From contig JACCIC010000022.1 of NCBI GenBank assembly GCA_018907035.1, forward strand, positions 111,001 to 175,000: 64,000 bases of DNA. Direction: 5' to 3'. The position numbers and the translations under genes are program-made. Below, in pieces: positions 1 to 12,999 of this stretch. The stretch comes from Sycobia sp. Sy_11. Taxonomy: Eukaryota; Arthropoda; Insecta; Hymenoptera; Epichrysomallidae. Numbering within the stretch: the stretch's first letter is position 1; each line of letters opens with the position of its first letter. Below the pieces are notes generated by a model. It searched no databases. It was not told the DNA's origin and saw only the letters and a program-made list of their open reading frames with translations.

Positions 1-180
1 TTATATATATATAGGTCGTAAAGACGAGGCTGAGTTTATGTACGGGGATAGAAATAGAGATTCACGAGATCGCGATTCCTGCTTCTGCGTGACCCCCGCC
101 ATCGTCCAAGTCGTTGTTCTTACTTTCGGCCCGATTTTCTCTCTTTAACCTTTCTTGAACGAAAAGAGAATAGGAGAGAG

Positions 181-184
<4 letters not shown>

Positions 185-231
<47 letters not shown>

Positions 232-257
232 AAACGGAATTTACTTGGCACGAAGAG

Positions 258-315
<58 letters not shown>
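185..315. repeat. (GA)n and (AT)n microsatellites beside the zinc-motif exon
   Basis: A (GA) tract spans 185-230 and an (AT) tract spans 261-315. They begin 35 bp inside the intron and give spurious SLSLSL/YIYIYI frames. Confidence 0.95.
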
Positions 316-316
<1 letters not shown>

Positions 317-349
317 TAATCCCCTTAAAAATAAAATTGTAAGTCTTAC

Positions 350-478
350 CGGCGAGCCGAAATTATGTCCAATCTCGTGCGCCAACGTCACGTGAGAGAC
401 TGCAGGTGGCACGTGCTTCCCGTAGTTCAATAGTGTGACTATACCGGTATTTAGGGACTTCATGCTACCCCGGTAATG
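350..478 (-). CDS. ADAM10: ADAM10-family metalloprotease, exon with zinc-binding HEXXH motif
   Basis: This internal exon encodes 43 residues of the catalytic domain of a membrane-anchored zinc metalloprotease. The family sheds ectodomains such as Notch and its ligands at the cell surface. Visible motifs are [18 protein letters not shown] and then [20 protein letters not shown] (365-379) supplies two zinc-ligand histidines and the catalytic Glu. The third histidine, expected in the following HD, would be the first codon of the next exon, which lies outside the window. The acceptor is TTTTCAG and the donor is GTAAG at 349-345. Both ends are phase 0. The SLNTGI...[16 protein letters not shown] pattern is typical of ADAM10 and unlike ADAM17. 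Insects have two members (kuz and kul). The sequence leans towards the Kul type, but this cannot be settled without alignment. Confidence 0.95.
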
Positions 479-1089
479 CTGAAAACGATGAAATAACATT
501 TCATATACGTATAAATATTAGATGCATGGCTGGTTAGCCAAAAAAATGCTTATAAGCTATTGAGCTATATGCTCTTGTGTATCGGTAATGGTGGGCTATA
601 CCCGTGTACAAATTTATTCTCGAATCTAACTAGTATCGGGTGAGTTTTCCTTATCAAATGTTCGAACCCAAAAGGGAAATCTAGTCTGATCCTAGTTCCG
701 ATTTGTCCCACTTTTAATAGCATTTTTAATAGGGAACGAGCTTAGATTTTGGTAGGTATACCAAGCTAGAAACTAGACTGATTCTAGTCAGAAAATCTAG
801 AAATTAAGCCAATAATAAATTATTCTAATTTTGTTTCCTCGATTAAGTCAATAATTTTTTGACTCTTTAATATTTATTTATTTAAAATAAAAAAATATAT
901 TTACGTATTTAGGTGACGCATACCATTTAATTAGCATTCATAAATTATTTTCTATATGACTATTACCGTATTACGATTTACAATAACAATTAATAATTAT
1001 TAATATATTTTTTATACACTAATTATTGTAAATTTTAATGTTAAACACCTCTGCTGAACACATATAATATTTTATTCGATGAAAAAAAT

Positions 1090-1172
1090 TCCGACCTCCG
1101 CTGAGTATCGAACCCACGACCCTACGATTCGCAAGCTAACGCATTATGCACTATGCTAAAACGCAATGTGGG
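1090..1172 (-). pseudogene. tRNA-like segment (tRNA pseudogene or SINE head)
   Basis: On the minus strand a B-box-like GGTTCGATAC (1114-1105) lies about 44 bp after an A-box-like TAGCATAGTGCA (1158-1147), which is the spacing of a tRNA internal promoter. GGGTCGTGGGTTCGA around the B box looks like a T-arm. A convincing acceptor stem and anticodon stem are not visible. This is therefore a decayed tRNA or a tRNA-derived SINE, not a working tRNA gene. Confidence 0.5.
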
Positions 1173-1311
1173 ATTACTATACTATAGTTTGCATATGACC
1201 GTAAAGCACTTAAGATAATATAATAATTTTATAAACACAAGATAAAACATACATAGGAAATCAATTTTTTAAATTCTTTCCCATGTTGGAAAGATCTGCC
1301 GGTGTTTATAT

Positions 1312-1481
<170 letters not shown>

Positions 1482-1497
1482 TATCTAATTTTCGTAC

Positions 1498-1800
1498 ACA
1501 TAAGGTCTTGATTAGAAAAGACGTCGTTCTTTCCAATATTAGAAAAAGTTGAGGAAATCTAACTAGAATCCAAATAGAAAGTCTAACCATTTCCTGAATT
1601 CTCCTACTTGGCAGATTCCGCCTAAAAAAACGCCATTCTTTCCAAAATAGGGAGAAGTTATGGAAATCTGACTAGATCCAAGATAGAAAGCCTGATAATT
1701 TCCTTAAGTTTTCTACTTGTAAAATTTTGACTAGTGGAAACACGTATTTCTTTCTAACATCAATAAAAGATAAGTAAATCTGAATAAATTCGAGAAAGTA
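1498..1800. repeat. Three diverged ~110-bp tandem units
   Basis: The landmark GTCGTTCTTTCC near 1523 recurs as GCCATTCTTTCC near 1631 and GTATTTCTTTCT near 1743. Each is followed at similar spacing by AAATCTNACTAGA-like and TAGAAAG segments. The period is roughly 108-112 bp. The copies are old and decaying. Confidence 0.6.
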
Positions 1801-2493
1801 ATAATTAATATAAGATGATTATTAGATGATCGAAGGGAAATCTAACTCGGATCTGGCGAGATTTACCTACATGAGGAAATCATCAGTAATACTGACTAGG
1901 ATCTAGCCCGAACTAGGGATATACCGAGTATATTTCTGCACGGGTACTTTATTATTATATTTTTTTCCATTATGAAAAGATCTATGGTCTCCTTGACAAG
2001 CAGAAATAAAAATGATACAATATTAAGAAATAAGGGCTCTTTTATTTCAAGGCATAAAATATAAAATAAATCAAAAACTTCTTAATTTATTAAAATATGT
2101 CACATGCTTTATATTTCTATAAATATAATTTTATCATTCCCGCACATTACCCCTTCCTTGCCGTGTACGTAGCCACGATCATTAAGAAACTATATAGTTA
2201 GAAATATCAAATGAAATGAGACTATTTACACTCAATTAACGTAAGAGTAAGTCTGCTGTGTCTCAGTAGCGAACATAATTTAAAATAACCCACCTTTTTT
2301 ATATAGGCTATATTTTATTTTATCCTTTGAAAAATGATTGTCTCTGTAGATATATAAACTTTGGTGTTTTTTATGCTTTTCAAAGCACATTTTATAGGCC
2401 CTTAGAGTACCGTCTTCAATTTTTCTTCGAGTTCTCACTTTTATGGTATCCATCGTCTGCAGATACTTCCTTCTCGTTGAAAATTTCAACTTA

Positions 2494-2494
<1 letters not shown>

Positions 2495-2537
<43 letters not shown>

Positions 2538-2577
2538 ACGTTACACAATGTCGTCTCTAGCGATCATTGCTCACTAC

Positions 2578-2637
<60 letters not shown>
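2495..2637. repeat. Paired (AT)n microsatellites
   Basis: Two (AT) tracts, about 2495-2535 and 2578-2637, are separated by about 43 bp of unique sequence. Confidence 0.95.
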
Positions 2638-2638
<1 letters not shown>

Positions 2639-4174
2639 GTGCACACGAAAGTCATATAGCACGTAGAAATATTTGCTCAATAAACCGGTGCGGATCGAAA
2701 ACAATCCAAGACATTTTATTCTGATCCAAAATCTATATTACAATTCTCTTTTTTAAGTTTGGCCATTTATTATTATACGTATTGAACAGCCCAGGCAATT
2801 TTCAAGCTCTGTATTATTTCAGACAAAATTTGTCTATAAAACCATTCTCTCGCACATGATTAACAGCAAAAGCACTGTGTACTTTTGCGTATAAAACCGT
2901 ATAGGGCGCCTGTTCTCGAATTCAGCATAATACATGTATATATACATACATACAGCAACGGAAAGTTTTGCTTATTCCCAATGAATACTCGCACATTCCG
3001 AATTTTGCATCGAAAGCTAACTAATCGGTGACTTTGCTTTGAAAACTATGTGGCAATTGAGTTGCGTTGCTTTCCGTCCCGTAATTTCCGAATTGTTTGT
3101 TTTTCTACGAAGACATTCCGAAATATATGACTTTTCATCGATAAAGGAATTGTGAGCATATTTGTCAGGGGCTTCGAACTCTATTAATAATAACACGTAA
3201 TAATCAATAGTAACGAAGTTTTCATACGGGACGGTAAAGTAAATACCATGCATTGCTTTAGAATTTGAGTATTCGAAATCCCTTTACTCTGTAAAAACCG
3301 TCCGACTTTTGATGAACTATTTTGCGAGCGCCATTATTTTAAAAACAAACAGCGTTACCATTTCTTGATCGTAAACCTCTAAAAAGTTCCGTATTATACT
3401 GTTAATATACATGTAATGGGATGCGAATTACATTATGCATAGTTAATTAAATTAAATTTATATTTACAAGCTGTACAATAACGTATATATGAAATTTAAT
3501 ATATGTACTTTTGCATTATTTATGTTTGCTCTATTAGCATAATAAATGTAATACATCATGCCTGATTAGATTAAAGTTAACGTACAATTGTAGTGTCCAC
3601 TAGAGGTCTTTTATTGTCTTTTATTATTCTCAATTTAACCACCAATATCGTCAAATTTCGAATTCAATGTATGATATATTACATTAAATTCCACTTTGTT
3701 ACACGTACGTAATAAAGTTAATGCACCAATCTTACTTTAATTTACATTAAATTTTATATTGTTCTTTTTATAATGGTAGAACAATATTTGAGAACTGGCC
3801 ACTTCGACTTTTGACACGTTTAAGGCATTCGTTGGTGGTCAAAGACGTTCGCACTCCACGCAACGCCTGTATCTTACAGTCGATGAAGTGAAAACGTGAA
3901 TGAATAAGCAAAGCGTACCTCGAACGAGGAGCTGGGGGGGGGGGGGTTACGTGCTGCAGAAAATACGACACTCTCGCTGGTTATAATTTTTCGACATATT
4001 TTAAAAAAGTGTATGATCCTCGCCTCTCAGCTGGTCCGAGAGTGACGCGTTCGCGTTTCACGGGGACACGTTCGCGTAAAAGCTCCGAGGATCGAACCTG
4101 AGCTTTTCGAAGCTTGCGCTCTTTTCGTTGAAATGCGAGTTGAGATATATTTAATATACTTAAACGACTATCGG

Positions 4175-4182
<8 letters not shown>

Positions 4183-4226
<44 letters not shown>
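4183..4226. repeat. (AT)n microsatellite
   Basis: A pure AT dinucleotide tract in intron sequence. Confidence 0.95.
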
Positions 4227-4229
<3 letters not shown>

Positions 4230-4751
4230 AGTGATTACCATTACATCGGCAAAATTCTCAACCGGCATTACTCTGGTGCTTTATGTGAGAGATCAGACGG
4301 TCGATTATTGCACAAAGAATGCGACTTTCATTCCTACATCGTAGTATAGAATTACTCTGCATATTCTTACATTAATTTTCCCCCTTACGCTCGTTTAACA
4401 CGATTTTACATTGAAATATCGTAGGAAAAGAGCCCGGTTGGTATATCCATTTATATCTAGGATTCTTTTTTCCTCTACACTTCTCTCTTCGCACACACAT
4501 ACACACTCGCATACACATACTCGCGCACAAGGAATTCGCTCTCGCTCTTTTGCTGCTATTTTATTTTCTTTTATTTTTTTTCCTTTCTCTATATAAAGCT
4601 TATACGATTGGCTTTCATGCTTCGGTCACGTGCTTGTGTGCCCGAATCTCGATTGAATGTTAGTAGCTTTTATTCATCCTTCGGATGTATTTCCTCATCT
4701 CCCCTTCTCTCTGGATCTTTTCCATTTCTTTCTTTCTTCTATTTTCTTTAA

Positions 4752-4752
<1 letters not shown>

Positions 4753-4804
<52 letters not shown>
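4753..4804. repeat. (AT)n microsatellite
   Basis: A pure AT dinucleotide tract in intron sequence. Confidence 0.95.
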
Positions 4805-4806
<2 letters not shown>

Positions 4807-7160
4807 CCTTTAATATTCGTAGATTTTCTAAGATGAATTTACCTTTTCTTTAACTATACTATAAATAACTATATAACTAAAGCTTCTTCCTCACCACATG
4901 TATGGAAATAGTAAAATCTTTTTTCTATCAGTAATAATGCAATATCCATTCACATCTTCATGCACCCAATATTTAACAATATATATCATGAGCTATGAAT
5001 TATAGAACATACGTAATTCTGCATAAAACTGTATATTTATATGTATTATAAATAAATTATATCTTTAAAAAAAACAATAGTTGAAACTATCGACTAACTT
5101 TAATTCAATAGTTTTAAATGATCAATACAAGACAGTTTATTAAAAATTGTCAAGGTATCAGGCCTTCGGATAGGCCCTTTTCAAGATATGTAGAGGACTA
5201 TACATTTAATATAAAACCCAATCTAATTGTCGCAAACAAAGCATATGTGAATGATGAAAGATAATTCAAAATTGGATTTTTTAATTGAAACATTGAAACT
5301 TTTGAATAAACTGGCTTGCAATGATCATTTAAAATTAATTATTTAAGACACGCTTATATATTATCTTTATTCAACTTTGATTACGTAAAAACTACTGGTT
5401 GCTAACTTTCTTTATGAACAAATCGTAAACAGTTGCCTTTTGCCAAGAGCTTATTATGGTTAATAATATGAATCTTCGGATTTCCATTTTTCTTTTTCGT
5501 ACTTCAAATATTCATCAATTAATTACTGTAAATATTTTAGTCTAAGCTGGAAAATATTTTCTTTTCACAGACTCTCTTTAGTTTCTAGCTATTATCCTCC
5601 CAATTGCAGTCTTTCGAAATTACAGTTTACTTTCCCAAGTAGAGGCTAAATTTATAAGTCATTATTACTAATGCAATCCAATTTTTCTTCAAGCTCTACA
5701 TTAATTTCAAGTATGTGTACGTATAGAGTAACGAAAGCCAGTAGTATATTTGTTTGGGCATCATAAGTAAAAGAAGTAATAGCGAAATTAAGATCAGAAT
5801 TTAAATTGCAAGGCAATGTCAAATAAATCTCAGATATTACCTCTCGGTATGGAACAACTGATAATAGAGGTAGGTCAAGTATTATCGGTAGTGCTTTTGG
5901 TTAATGTAATATCCTCAATTCAAGTTTCGGTTGAACATAAAGTTATCGTCGGAATAATGCAAACGACGCTGCATTACTTCAGCGAATCAAACTAATCTTA
6001 TAAGTTTGTCCGGATGTTGTACCAAGTTTCGCAAACATCTAGCCGCGTTTGGGTTTACTTTTGCATATAATAATGTTCATGGATATTGTAGTGTGCATGA
6101 TATTTTATTATTCCAGATGTTCAGCAATTTAAATGCAAAACTTTACGATATCAAGTAATAACGAAAATTTCGTGTTTATGTAAAATATTTGGAAAAGAAC
6201 CTTTTTAACAAGCTGGAAATGCCTTCTAACTTTGGATACGTGCAATAGGTAAAAGTTATTTTATATCTCAGTTATTTAATAAGTTTTAAATTTCTATTAA
6301 AATCGTGTCATTATATCGAAAAAAGTATTAGAAGCAAGTGTTTCTAAATTAATTACATTGTGCTAAAAAAATCTATATAATCGTTCATCAGTTTTTTCCA
6401 AGTTTTAGTTTTTAAATCTGGACCACATGGTAGCAAGTAAATAATTTATTTTCGATAAATAAAAATCTCAAAATCACTAAGTCTATTGACATTACTATCT
6501 AATAATATAAGAACTATCTAATAATACAGCGCCAAGTATATTTATGCCCGATTGATATTCTTAAAATGATTTTATTGAACTATTTTGAAGCGAGGTAAAC
6601 TTATCGTAGCGCAAACAGACAACGGAGAAATCAAATTACCGTGCAATGGAGAAAACAAAACTAAAGAAAGACTATATAGACGAGGGAATGGGAGGGGAGG
6701 TGCGCGAAGAAGGAAGAGAAGACGAAGAAGCCGAGAATGACAAATCGAATTCGTGGACGATATGTAAATAGTTGGAGGACTCCGACCCAGATAAAGGCGA
6801 GGCGAGGCAAGCAAAAGAAAAGAATGAACGGTCGGAGGGGGCGGAGGCGGGGGAGTGTCGTCTATACTATTTATCAGGCGCGCGATGATTTCCGTATCCG
6901 CTAACATCCCACCCCCTTCCCCACCACAAGCTAAAAAAGAGTTTGAAAGGAATGACTCGTGGAGAATAAATGCATGTCTGTGGCAGAGGAGGCCGAGTGG
7001 GTGGGACTAGACATATAGCGGGCAGGATGAGAAATTCGTATGATTTTGGTGAAGAAAAAAAGGACGAGAAATGAAAGACCAAGAAATTTAGGCGAGGATA
7101 AGTGCATAAAATGTGCGTATATGTTTATAATCGATTTATGTAATAAGATGACGTTCTTAC

Positions 7161-7285
7161 CCCGTTCTTCTCGCAGACGCCCCCGGCATTTTTCAGATCT
7201 CCGGTCCAGGCCAGTCCAAGAGTGCCCATCTCGAAGTCGCGATAGGTGAACATGTACGCCAGGCAGAACGCGTCGTAATCCTCCT
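7161..7285 (-). CDS. ADAM10: ADAM10-family metalloprotease, catalytic-domain exon (FCLAYMFTYRDF)
   Basis: This 125-bp exon encodes the middle of the catalytic domain. It reads EEDYDAFCLAYMFTYRDF, then LGLAWTGDLKNAGGVCEKNG. The family counterpart has CLAYVFTDRDF and LGLAW...GGICEKS, so both cysteines expected to form domain disulphides are present. The acceptor is TTTGCAG and the donor GTAAG at 7160-7156. The first two bases (AG) complete the Glu codon begun by the previous exon's last G. The last codon (GGG, Gly) ends in phase 0 and joins the [12 protein letters not shown] exon at 478. Compared with vertebrate ADAM10, the segment between LGLAW and GGVCEK is differently composed and slightly longer. 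Confidence 0.95.
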
Positions 7286-8118
7286 CTGCAAATTAAACAT
7301 CACATTTGCGACGTTGGTTAATCAGTTATTTGGTCGCTCTTTCAGTCTATCGCCCATTGTAATTATCTAGACGTGTATATATAACATAATTGGATGATTA
7401 ATTGATTCTGTCATTCGTATTTTTCAATCGAACATTTATCAAAAGTAACTTTCAAACTAAAAATTCGAATATCATTTTCAAACGTCGGTATTTTATGATG
7501 ATATCCATGAAGTGAATATTTTCCGTTGGCCGTGAAAGAAAAATATAAAGAATCCTTTTAAATCTAGTGAACTATGTATAATTTGAAATAAATAATGCTC
7601 GCCGAAGGCATTGAGAATATAAACTTGATAGAAAAAGAATACGTGTTAACGACACAGAGTCATTGTATTATTTTCTTGTACAGAATGAGAGATGAAAATT
7701 GCATTTGTTAGTGTCCTTAAATTACAATTGCTTTAGCAAGTTGCGAATGCAATGCCGAGTAGATTTTAATGAACCACTGGCTACTGTTCAATAAATTTAT
7801 AAAAATAATCATTCAATAGTTTTAAAGGGTCAGGATATTCGTATCATAAATTAGAGAAGTTTCACTTTTGGTACAGTTATCATTGGTTTTTATGAAAAGT
7901 TATCTGATTTTATGTTTTGAAATGCATATTCTGAAAATTGTTTTTCTGAAAGACATTCTTAAAAAAATGAAATAGTGGGTAGCATACATTCCATAAAACC
8001 GTAGAATCTTAAAAATGGCTCTAGAATAATTACAAGAATTGTAAAAAATAATTTAGTGAACACGTGTGAGCTAAAAACAAAAGTTGTCTCGGACGCAACT
8101 GACCACTATTTCTAGACA

Positions 8119-8158
8119 ATTGGATTATTTTTTAATGTTTATTAAAAAATAATCCAAT
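8119..8158. repeat. Perfect 18-bp inverted repeat with 4-bp loop
   Basis: ATTGGATTATTTTTTAAT (8119-8136), a 4-base loop, then its exact reverse complement (8141-8158). It could extrude as a cruciform or be the core of a small foldback element. Confidence 0.9.
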
Positions 8159-8190
8159 AAATCCTAACACTTGTCATTGCAGTAGAAACA

Positions 8191-8267
8191 TATAAAGGGG
8201 CACGGTCGCACTCCGAAGGCAAATATAGCATATTTACAATATAATATCAGTGACCGTGCCTTATATA
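8191..8267. repeat. Imperfect inverted repeat around GGCACGGTC
   Basis: TATAAAGGGGCACGGTCGCAC at the left is matched by GTGACCGTGCCTTATATA at the right, read as its reverse complement with small differences. The spacer is about 42 bp. It lies 33 bp after the perfect 18-bp hairpin, so both may belong to one small foldback element. Confidence 0.7.
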
Positions 8268-10609
8268 CTTTAATTTCAGATTTTCAAAGTTTTGAATTTT
8301 TATTACATCGCCCAATTGCACCCATATATAATATAATTAGAATCAACGGGCATATGTGGAACTGCTTATTATATTAAAAATAATTTTCATGAAATAAAGT
8401 TTCTCATTTTAAAAATATGGAGGAATGAATATTTTTTACTCCGGTTTCCTCCATTGCATTTACAGTTACTATATGAATGATTTAGACTGCGAAAACGACT
8501 CAAAATGAATTTCTCATAAATTTAAGATATATCCTTTAATAATATCTGATACTAGATTGATAAGTAAATGTTTTATAAAAGTTATTTTGACGACAGATTT
8601 TTGTCATCGCTTTCAATATATAGTAAGGATAATGTTTCTACTTGAAAAAAATTATTGGATATTTTCATACGTGGTTGAAATCCATTTTGAAGTCTTTGAC
8701 TTCGAATTGCACTTAAATCATATTACACATTCGAACATTTATTCAGTGATTTTATAATTTTCGATTAAATTAATCAAATATTGAGTTTATACTTATTCAA
8801 ATAGAAATTACAAGTTGAGTTTTTATTAAAATAGTCCGGCGATCATTCGAGTGAATAAAGGTAATTGACACAGACATTTAGAAAATGAAAGATTTCTTAC
8901 AAATTTGCAGAAATAATTTACGTGTTAATCAGTGTAGATTAGATAATCGGATATGTACGAAAAAATTATGTACTAATAAATTTTAATTAGCAATTAATAA
9001 TAATATTAAACAAAATTAAAAATTTCAAAGGTAGATTATTAATAAATAAATTTTCTACATTTATCTAATTATATAAATCTTTATGGGCTAATTCGCGAAA
9101 CTTTTCTATCCTCGTGGACAATGTAACTATCCAGAGAGTTTTTGCTCGATCGATAAAAATTGTACCATTTTCATCATAGTTTAGATAAAAAACTTACGGC
9201 TTGACGAACTCATCACAGAAGAAAGCTCTTTCTTCTTGTAAAATTTCCTATAGAAACTAATTAGACGTTGTTGAAACATTTTAAGTAATGGCTTTCTTAA
9301 TTTAAAACTTTTGTTGTAATAATAATAAATTCAATTTTATTGGCTATACTTGAGAATGGTTTCAAATCAGATTTTGTTTTAACTTCTATGTAAGGTGACT
9401 TCGGCTTGTCTTGGCGTATTTACCATATCAGTGTGGCTCTCTTAAAGGATCTTATGAATTCGGCTTCCTTTTTTTGACAAATTGTACAAAAATTTACTAT
9501 GTCGTATACATATATACTTGGAGCAACCACTGTATATAAAATCTGGAGCAAACAAGGCGCAAAATGAAATGCTGCTATAAAGCAGATTTCAGGCGCGACT
9601 TTGATACATCTATAAGTATATCTATTGTGCATAACCATTTCAAGTTCAATAACTTTTACAAATTTTCGAAACAGATTTCTTTTTTTTTCATCGCTGACAA
9701 GGTATTGTTTCGCGACTAAGATATAATATCCATGAGAGAAAAATACTATCTAAACACCTACACCTTTTCTGTAATTGAATAACAAATTTATGTAAGACGC
9801 GGAGAAATGATTGATTCCGTTATCATTCATATAAATGTCCATGCTAATTTCAGTCTAAGACTGCATGTTGTACGGTTGCTTCCAAAAAGGAAAAAAATCT
9901 AGTGGTCGATGTATAATTTTCTTTTTGTGATTGAATAGATAGATGTTTAATTTATTTTACTTAGGTTGGCAGCTTTCTCAAGGCGTTGCGAATATTAAAT
10001 ATAAATTGATAAATTAATTGAGGAGAATAATAACGAGCTCTCCTTTTAATTATCCCCCTTTTTTGTTTGTTTGCTAAAGCCAAAAACTTAAAGATAACGA
10101 TAAAAATCGGGTAGTTTGTAAAAAACGTAAGCTAGAAGCCTAAGCTTTGAATAATTTAGAAATTTTATAAAAGATTTTTACAACGCGCGCTATGAATTTT
10201 TAAATGGTTGTCAAATACGTTTCAATTTTCAACGCTGACCAATCCGGAATATCTGGTTTACGTCAGTCTGCCGTTAATGTTCGATTAATTCGGGTGAAAA
10301 ATTAGCTTAGACACAGGCGAACTTAGAATGATATACTTTTAAAGTGATGGTTCATACTTTTATCTCTTTAGTAATACAGAGAGACTGAATTAAACTAAAT
10401 CATTATAATTGAACAATTGCTTTGATTCTTATTACAGAGTATACACTTTTTGGCAAACAAACTATAATCCGGAGGAACTTATGAAACTTATAGTGGTGCT
10501 TAAAAAAAATTAATAATGTGGGAAAGAAGGGAGGCTATCTGTAAGTATATCGACAGATTTATAAAAATTTTTTTCATATATTTTCATATATATATGCTCG
10601 TACATTCAG

Positions 10610-11954
10610 CAGCGATGGATCACGATCCTAATTCTTTTCGTCGGCTTCTTCAGCCAGATCTGCGTGCGCGTTTGCCTGCCAATCGCCATTATTCAAATGG
10701 TACATCCGTCGAATTCTACGACGGAGTTCTCGAAAGACGAGTGCCAGGATAGCAGAGGGGCACGACGAAGGGCAATACGAAAATCGAACGAGCGGTATTA
10801 TTAGAGCTATCACTACTAGTGCTGCAGTGTACGACTATGTATGAATATGATTTTTTGAATACCTGCCAGCAACTCACTTCGGATAACGCAGTGAAACATT
10901 ATCGTAGCTTTAAAAAAGTTTTTTTTAATAAATTAAAGTTTAAGACTTCAAATTTCGGAACATTGTGGCTTATTATTATATATGAGACACTCACAGATTA
11001 TAAGTAACTATAATACATTCAAGATCATTGTTTTAAGACTCACAAATTTGCAAAGTTTGCAAAACATTTTATTTTCCATTGTGAAGACTAAAAAAAATCA
11101 AAGCTGAATTCATTATCTTTGATTCAAAAAATTAAATACACTTGAACAGAAAAAAAATTGAATTTGAGTCAATATTATTGATTAATCGATAAAAATCTGT
11201 TATTACCCCAAGAATTGGTAAAAAATGTTATTTCAAGTAATTATATATTACAATAGGATTGATGAAAAGAATTGATGAATAGTTTGGCACTTCAAACTTA
11301 AATCTTTTGCATCCAATTAATACAAATAGTCCTTCTATTTTCAAGAAATTGAAAGTATTGAAAGTATTGCGCATTTGCATTCGTTGTAGCGCACATCTGT
11401 ATGGAATAATCGACAATCCCTCGGCGGTACATTCTACGCTCGAAACCCGCGTGGGCGCTAATCAGCCAGAGTTGGTCAACGCGATCGGCTTCTTCGCGCT
11501 GACGTCCTGAAGTTCTCGATCCGTAACCACGCTGTGTTCTCGTCGCCGCACTATCTCTTGCCTGGTCGTCTGCGGCTGGATCGTCGGGACGCTCTTCGAT
11601 TCAGCGATCGCTAACAAGCGGCTGACCGACGGCCAGGTGCGTAAGATGGACGGCTGCTGGGTTAGCATAATGGTGAACGGACTGGACATCGCGCCGAATT
11701 GCGCCGGGGTCCTGACGGCCCTCGATGGCTGCCTCGCGATGCCAAGCGACATTATTTCACCCTAAGTCGTTGGCATTTTAACCCCGAATCAGACGGTCAG
11801 CGAATGGCGTTTAGTCTTCTGGCTCGTTTCTCTGTTATACGTGGCCTCGGCGGTAATTTACTTGATCTTCGGATACGGGGAGGTACAGGGGTGGAACGAT
11901 CCAGACTCAGTGCGGAGAAATAAGAGCTCCGACAACGCTAAAATTAAGGAGTAA
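10610..11954 (+). pseudogene. SLC17-type anion/phosphate transporter (MFS) pseudogene
   Basis: This is a decayed copy of a sialin/Picot-like major-facilitator transporter, opposite in strand to the host gene. At 10610-10756 one frame gives RWITILILFVGFFSQICVRV followed by CLPIAIIQMV, a first transmembrane segment of the family. At about 11395-11440 IIDNPSAVHSTLE resembles the family's YDSPAxHPxI stretch. From 11559 the frame gives CLVVCGWIVGTLFD, then KRLTDGQVRKM, then GLDIAPNCAGVL and DIISP. It meets an in-frame TAA at 11763-11765 and continues as VVGILTPNQTVSEWRLVFW to GYGEVQGWNDP, ending at a natural stop at 11952-11954. The segment between transmembrane helix 1 and the middle loop, and the residues between RKM and GLDIAPN, are missing. 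About 550 bp of unrelated AT-rich DNA lies between the blocks. This copy cannot encode a working transporter. Whether it arose by retroposition or gene duplication is not clear. Confidence 0.85.
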
Positions 11955-12029
11955 GAAAAAATTCCTACCGGCGCAATCGTATATTTTTAAAGATGGAACT
12001 TATGAATTCAAAAAGTTAAAAATTAAAAT

Positions 12030-12175
12030 AAAAATTAAAAATAATAAAAATAAACAATATTTTATGTTAGCAAAGGATAATTTGACTGCCCCGACCACCT
12101 TAAATGTACCTTAGAGGTCTGTCTTCTCGCACCGCTTTGGTTCATCTTCAAGGACTAAGCTGATAAAAGTTTTTA
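12030..12175 (-). repeat. Dispersed repeat family copy (antisense, decayed hammerhead-like segment)
   Basis: Minus-strand reading from about 12160 gives CCTTGAAGATGAACC, then GCGGTGCGAGAAGACAG. This is followed by GGTGGTCGGGGCAGTC, ATCCTTTGCTAACAT and an A/T-rich tail. The same order occurs at 38.87-38.99 kb (CCTGAGAATGAACCG, GGTGGTGGGGGTAGTC, GTCCTTTGCAAACAT). It lies 75 bp after the SLC17 pseudogene. Confidence 0.6.
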
Positions 12176-12999
12176 ATCTAATTCAGAACAGTCGACATAA
12201 GTTTAATTTTTAATTTTTAATTTTAATCAACCAAATTCAACTGAAATTTGTAATATTAAGATTCAAGCAACATTTTATTTTTCTATCTTGGATGAAATAA
12301 ATACAAAAAACATATTCCGGGAAAATACTACAGATTAAGACTATTTTTGATTTTGCTTAAACATTACGTAATAAGTTTTCCAAAGACAGAAGTTTAAATC
12401 ACCCCTAATTTTCCCATGTATTTCATACAAAGGACTTAAATTTTATGTAACTGCGAATGTACACGATATCTGTTGTTCGTTCTCGATGGATCAAAGTCAG
12501 AGTACTACTTATTCATAATAGACAAGTAATTTTTTTATACCGTTGACGAGTTATGTTTTATCAATATTTGAAATTCCGATTGTTCTATTTTTCTATTAAC
12601 TAAAATTTTATCACCGAAACAATTATAACATATGAACTTATCACTTATCGTTGAATTGCAATTTAATTTCTTATCAGTTGCATAGTGTATATGGTAGATT
12701 CTAAGCATATTAAACGCTGTATTTTACTATAACTTCGTTGACTTGATTTGCTAATTACAAAGAATAAAAACAAAGTAATAGCAAGCATTGGCTGGATTCC
12801 CTGCAGCAACATATTTGTACAATTTTCTCGCCCTTTTTATCAAGCTCAAACTATCGACACATACGGATAATATATTACTCGCTTCTGCCGAGACAAAAGA
12901 AATTTCTTTCGCGAAATAATTGCACGAACAATTCATGCCGCCTTCGCTCGGAGCACAATTCTCCTCCCTCCCCCGGCCCTTACCTCTCGTGCGCCATCT

